A DNA stretch of 20,596 bases from Pelargonium tetragonum (lineage: Eukaryota > Streptophyta > Magnoliopsida > Geraniales > Geraniaceae): NCBI GenBank assembly GCA_036897445.1, contig JAYMTL010000202.1:1-20596 (forward strand), given 5' to 3'. Shown here in pieces: positions 18,348 to 20,596 of the stretch. The position numbers and the translations under genes are program-made. Below the pieces are notes generated by a model. That model had not been told where the DNA came from. It saw only the letters and a program-made list of their open reading frames with translations, and did no database searches. Positions within the stretch are counted from its first letter, which is position 1; each line of letters opens with the position of its first letter.

Positions 18348-20596
18348 TAGCAATGAAAAGTCAATCCATTTCATCTGGTCGGAGTACAGAATATAAAAAT
18401 CCTAAAATCTCAATCTGAACCCTCTAGGGGTTACGCTATAAAATGGACTTTCAACTTTTCTTATTCAAAACTCTTTTACGATTTCCAAAGCGAAGCTTTC
18501 TAGCCCAGATAAAGGGTCCTCTCACTGCCTTTAATGTAAAAGGCTACAACCTTACCGGTATAGGTAGAAAAAGAGCCCCCAAAAAGTACATCCTCTGCTA
18601 TGATAACACAAGGCTTTTCTATTTTTAAGTTTATTAACTTTATAAAACCCGGAGTCAAAAGAATTCCTGTGAAGAAAGAAGCGGATACCTCCATTTTTTG
18701 TTTCAAGTATAGTCTAGTTAATCCTCGTATGGAATCCCTTGAGAAAATAAGACACCTAATTATGAAAATGAAAAGAGTTTGATTGCTTAAAGAGCTACTA
18801 TGCCAACTGGATAAAGAACCCTCTTATAAGAAAGACTACGACTCCTGTCAACGCAATTTCACTCATATTATCTTCTTATTATAAAAGACTAAAGCCTTAT
18901 GTTTACTGTACTGGCTACATGAAAAGAAAATCGAAATTACGGGCCTCTTATAGCTTCACTATAACTAGAAAATGAACCCTAAAATCACTTTAAAAATATA
19001 GAATAAGGATTTCCTAGATATAAGAAAAGAAGCTTTCCACTCTGCTAAGACAGAAAAAAGAATTTCCCCTTCTAAAAAATTCTTAAAAAGCAAGATTATA
19101 TAAGACTTTGTTTCATATTGACTGCGGCTATTCTTTTATTTGTATTATGATCCTGACTTCACTCTTTTTGTAACCTAAAAGAAACTCGTGTACTAAGGGG
19201 GCCAGCTTTCACTTAGGATACACACTTATCCTACTTTATTAAATGAATTCTTATCCGAGATACTCCTCCAAAAAAGAAATTAGTAAAAACTTAGCGTCAT
19301 ACTCTAGATCAGGGAGCTTGCAATCAAGATTAGGTACTCCTTTTCTGAAAAAGTTTTTTTACTATACTACATATATAAAGAAAGGCTCTTTTTAAACTTA
19401 AGAACCCTAGCTATTCTAGCTAATACTGGGGTGCTGAATGAAGTATTTAATGCGTACTCTACTTGTGACTCAGGTCAAAATTCTGAAGCTTTTTATGGAT
19501 AAGTGCTTAGTCTTGTATAGGAGAAGAAACCCTTGTCCTTCTGAAATGAAAACTTTCAAACTGAACGGAAAATTTCGTATACGGTATAAATTTTCTTTTT
19601 CTGCTCCAAAAGGGAAGCCTCCAAGAAATTTTCTTCTTTTATTCTCCTTATCTTTCCAAAGCGTACTTATAGTTTTTTAATAAAAGAAGTCTGTAAAAAG
19701 CGCGGGTTATCCCTCATCATCAAAGCAGCGAAGGGGCCACGTTTTACATTAATCCAGTACACCCCTAGGGTCTCCTTGTGGCGCAAAAAGAGACTCCCAG
19801 GGTTTTCCTTGGTATTTGAGATTCCGAGGTTTATATCGATTAGAGACCCTTCCTTATCTTACCGGATTCCTTACTATTCATTCAATAGGATTCTCAAGTA
19901 GGACTTCCTCTATTCTATATATTATATCTACGGGTTCCACTTGGGGGGTGTATTCAAATTAACTTGAGGGTAGTGTTCCTTTTGTAATAAACAAGAAACT
20001 CTAACTAAACGAAGTCAAAATCATCGATAAAGAAAGGGGTCAAAAGGGCACTGGGTACCCCAACTTTAGATGCTTGGGTATTCCAGGTACAAACTTTGGC
20101 TTTGTTTGAACTGCACTCCCTTTGATTATGAGCTTAGCTTTTCCTAGATAGGAAATTCATTTCTTGAAGTAGTTGCTCTTTAGGTTTATAGGTTTCTGGT
20201 ACTGGATATAGAGTCTAGAGCTTTGTTAAGTGAAGCTATAAGCCCAACTTTCGCTAAATAGAAGATACAATCAAGGTATAGGTAGTTTATAAAGAAGAGC
20301 AAATCAATTAGTAAAGGCTCTAAGAAAGAAGGTGTCTCAGCTGAATGAAAGGGGCTCTATAGACATGAGGGATAATATCGAGATTGTTTCTCAACCAGGT
20401 TTCTTAGCTTATACTTGAGAGTCGTCTTTCTTTAAAAGTCAAGGTAGAATCTTGTATTCCTAAAAAGAAGCCTCTACTGGAGTGAGCGGGGAGAGAGGGA
20501 GCTTAGTCTGGGTTTGTCTTTAAGTATTCCTTTAAATTCTTGACGAGACAGGTTTTTTTAGAGTAAGGGTTCGGGGATTCCAGTAAGTAAGTCAAC
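18348..20596. other. Spacer to the right edge without a recognisable gene
   Basis: No supported gene. Two opposing open frames around 18443-18706 shadow each other. An 80-codon ATG frame at 19438-19680 ends in a hydrophobic tail but is unrecognised and within chance expectation. From about 20.0 kb GC content rises and the text resembles plant mitochondrial spacer. A GGGTACCC palindrome lies at 20053-20060. Confidence 0.5.

Noticed and set aside
18443-18782. Three short frames on both strands
   Set aside because: They overlap one another on both strands; at most one could be real and none shows a motif.
19438-19680. 80-codon ATG frame with a hydrophobic C-terminus
   Set aside because: Several stop-free stretches of 80 or more codons are expected by chance in six frames of this composition. 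There is no recognisable domain or neighbour.
1-20596. CRISPR arrays, rRNA genes, group II intron domain V, intact insertion sequences or virus-like elements
   Set aside because: None was seen on either strand: no regular repeat-spacer pattern, no conserved rRNA words, no domain V-like stem, no transposase, polymerase or capsid motifs.

Overview
The window reads as a gene desert from a plant-type organelle genome, most likely a large, spacer-rich mitochondrial genome of a land plant. A plastid genome, or that of a green alga, cannot be excluded. The main evidence is one well-formed tRNA-Trp(CCA) gene of plastid type (minus strand, 5870-5943). Plastid-derived trnW genes are a standard feature of seed-plant mitochondrial genomes. 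Spacer runs with short purine or pyrimidine stretches near both window ends (about 17.4-18.0 kb and 20.0-20.6 kb) also look like plant mitochondrial spacer. Against this, the bulk of the window is more AT-rich (roughly 35% GC by eye) than most published angiosperm mitochondrial genomes.

Layout. Positions 1-364 carry a GC-richer (about 45%) coding-like relic that runs in from outside the left edge. It keeps a single frame with a charged, protein-like translation, but that frame is broken by in-frame TAA, TAG and TGA codons. From about 365 to 5869 there is only AT-rich spacer with small hairpins, short direct repeats and a tRNA-like relic (4990-5119). trnW sits at 5870-5943. From 5944 to about 17.4 kb I see no convincing protein gene. 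This stretch holds GC-rich mini-palindromes of the form GGG-NN-CCC, a few tRNA-arm-like fossils, two matches to the plant mitochondrial CRTAAGAGA promoter motif, and a strong 11+4 bp hairpin at 16343-16378. From 17.4 kb to the end the sequence is again spacer, with a perfect 14-bp palindrome at 18334-18347.

How it works together. I see no operon or cooperating gene set. The only element I am confident is functional is trnW. Its acceptor stem differs from the usual plastid sequence (recalled from memory) by a compensated base pair, which suggests selection still acts on it. No open frame of 60-95 codons stands out from chance or resembles a family I recognise. I found no rRNA, group II intron core, CRISPR array, intact transposon or virus-like element. 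The points most worth following up are the left-edge reading frame, whose only interruptions are stop codons one C-to-T step from Gln or Arg, and the dispersed GC mini-palindromes.
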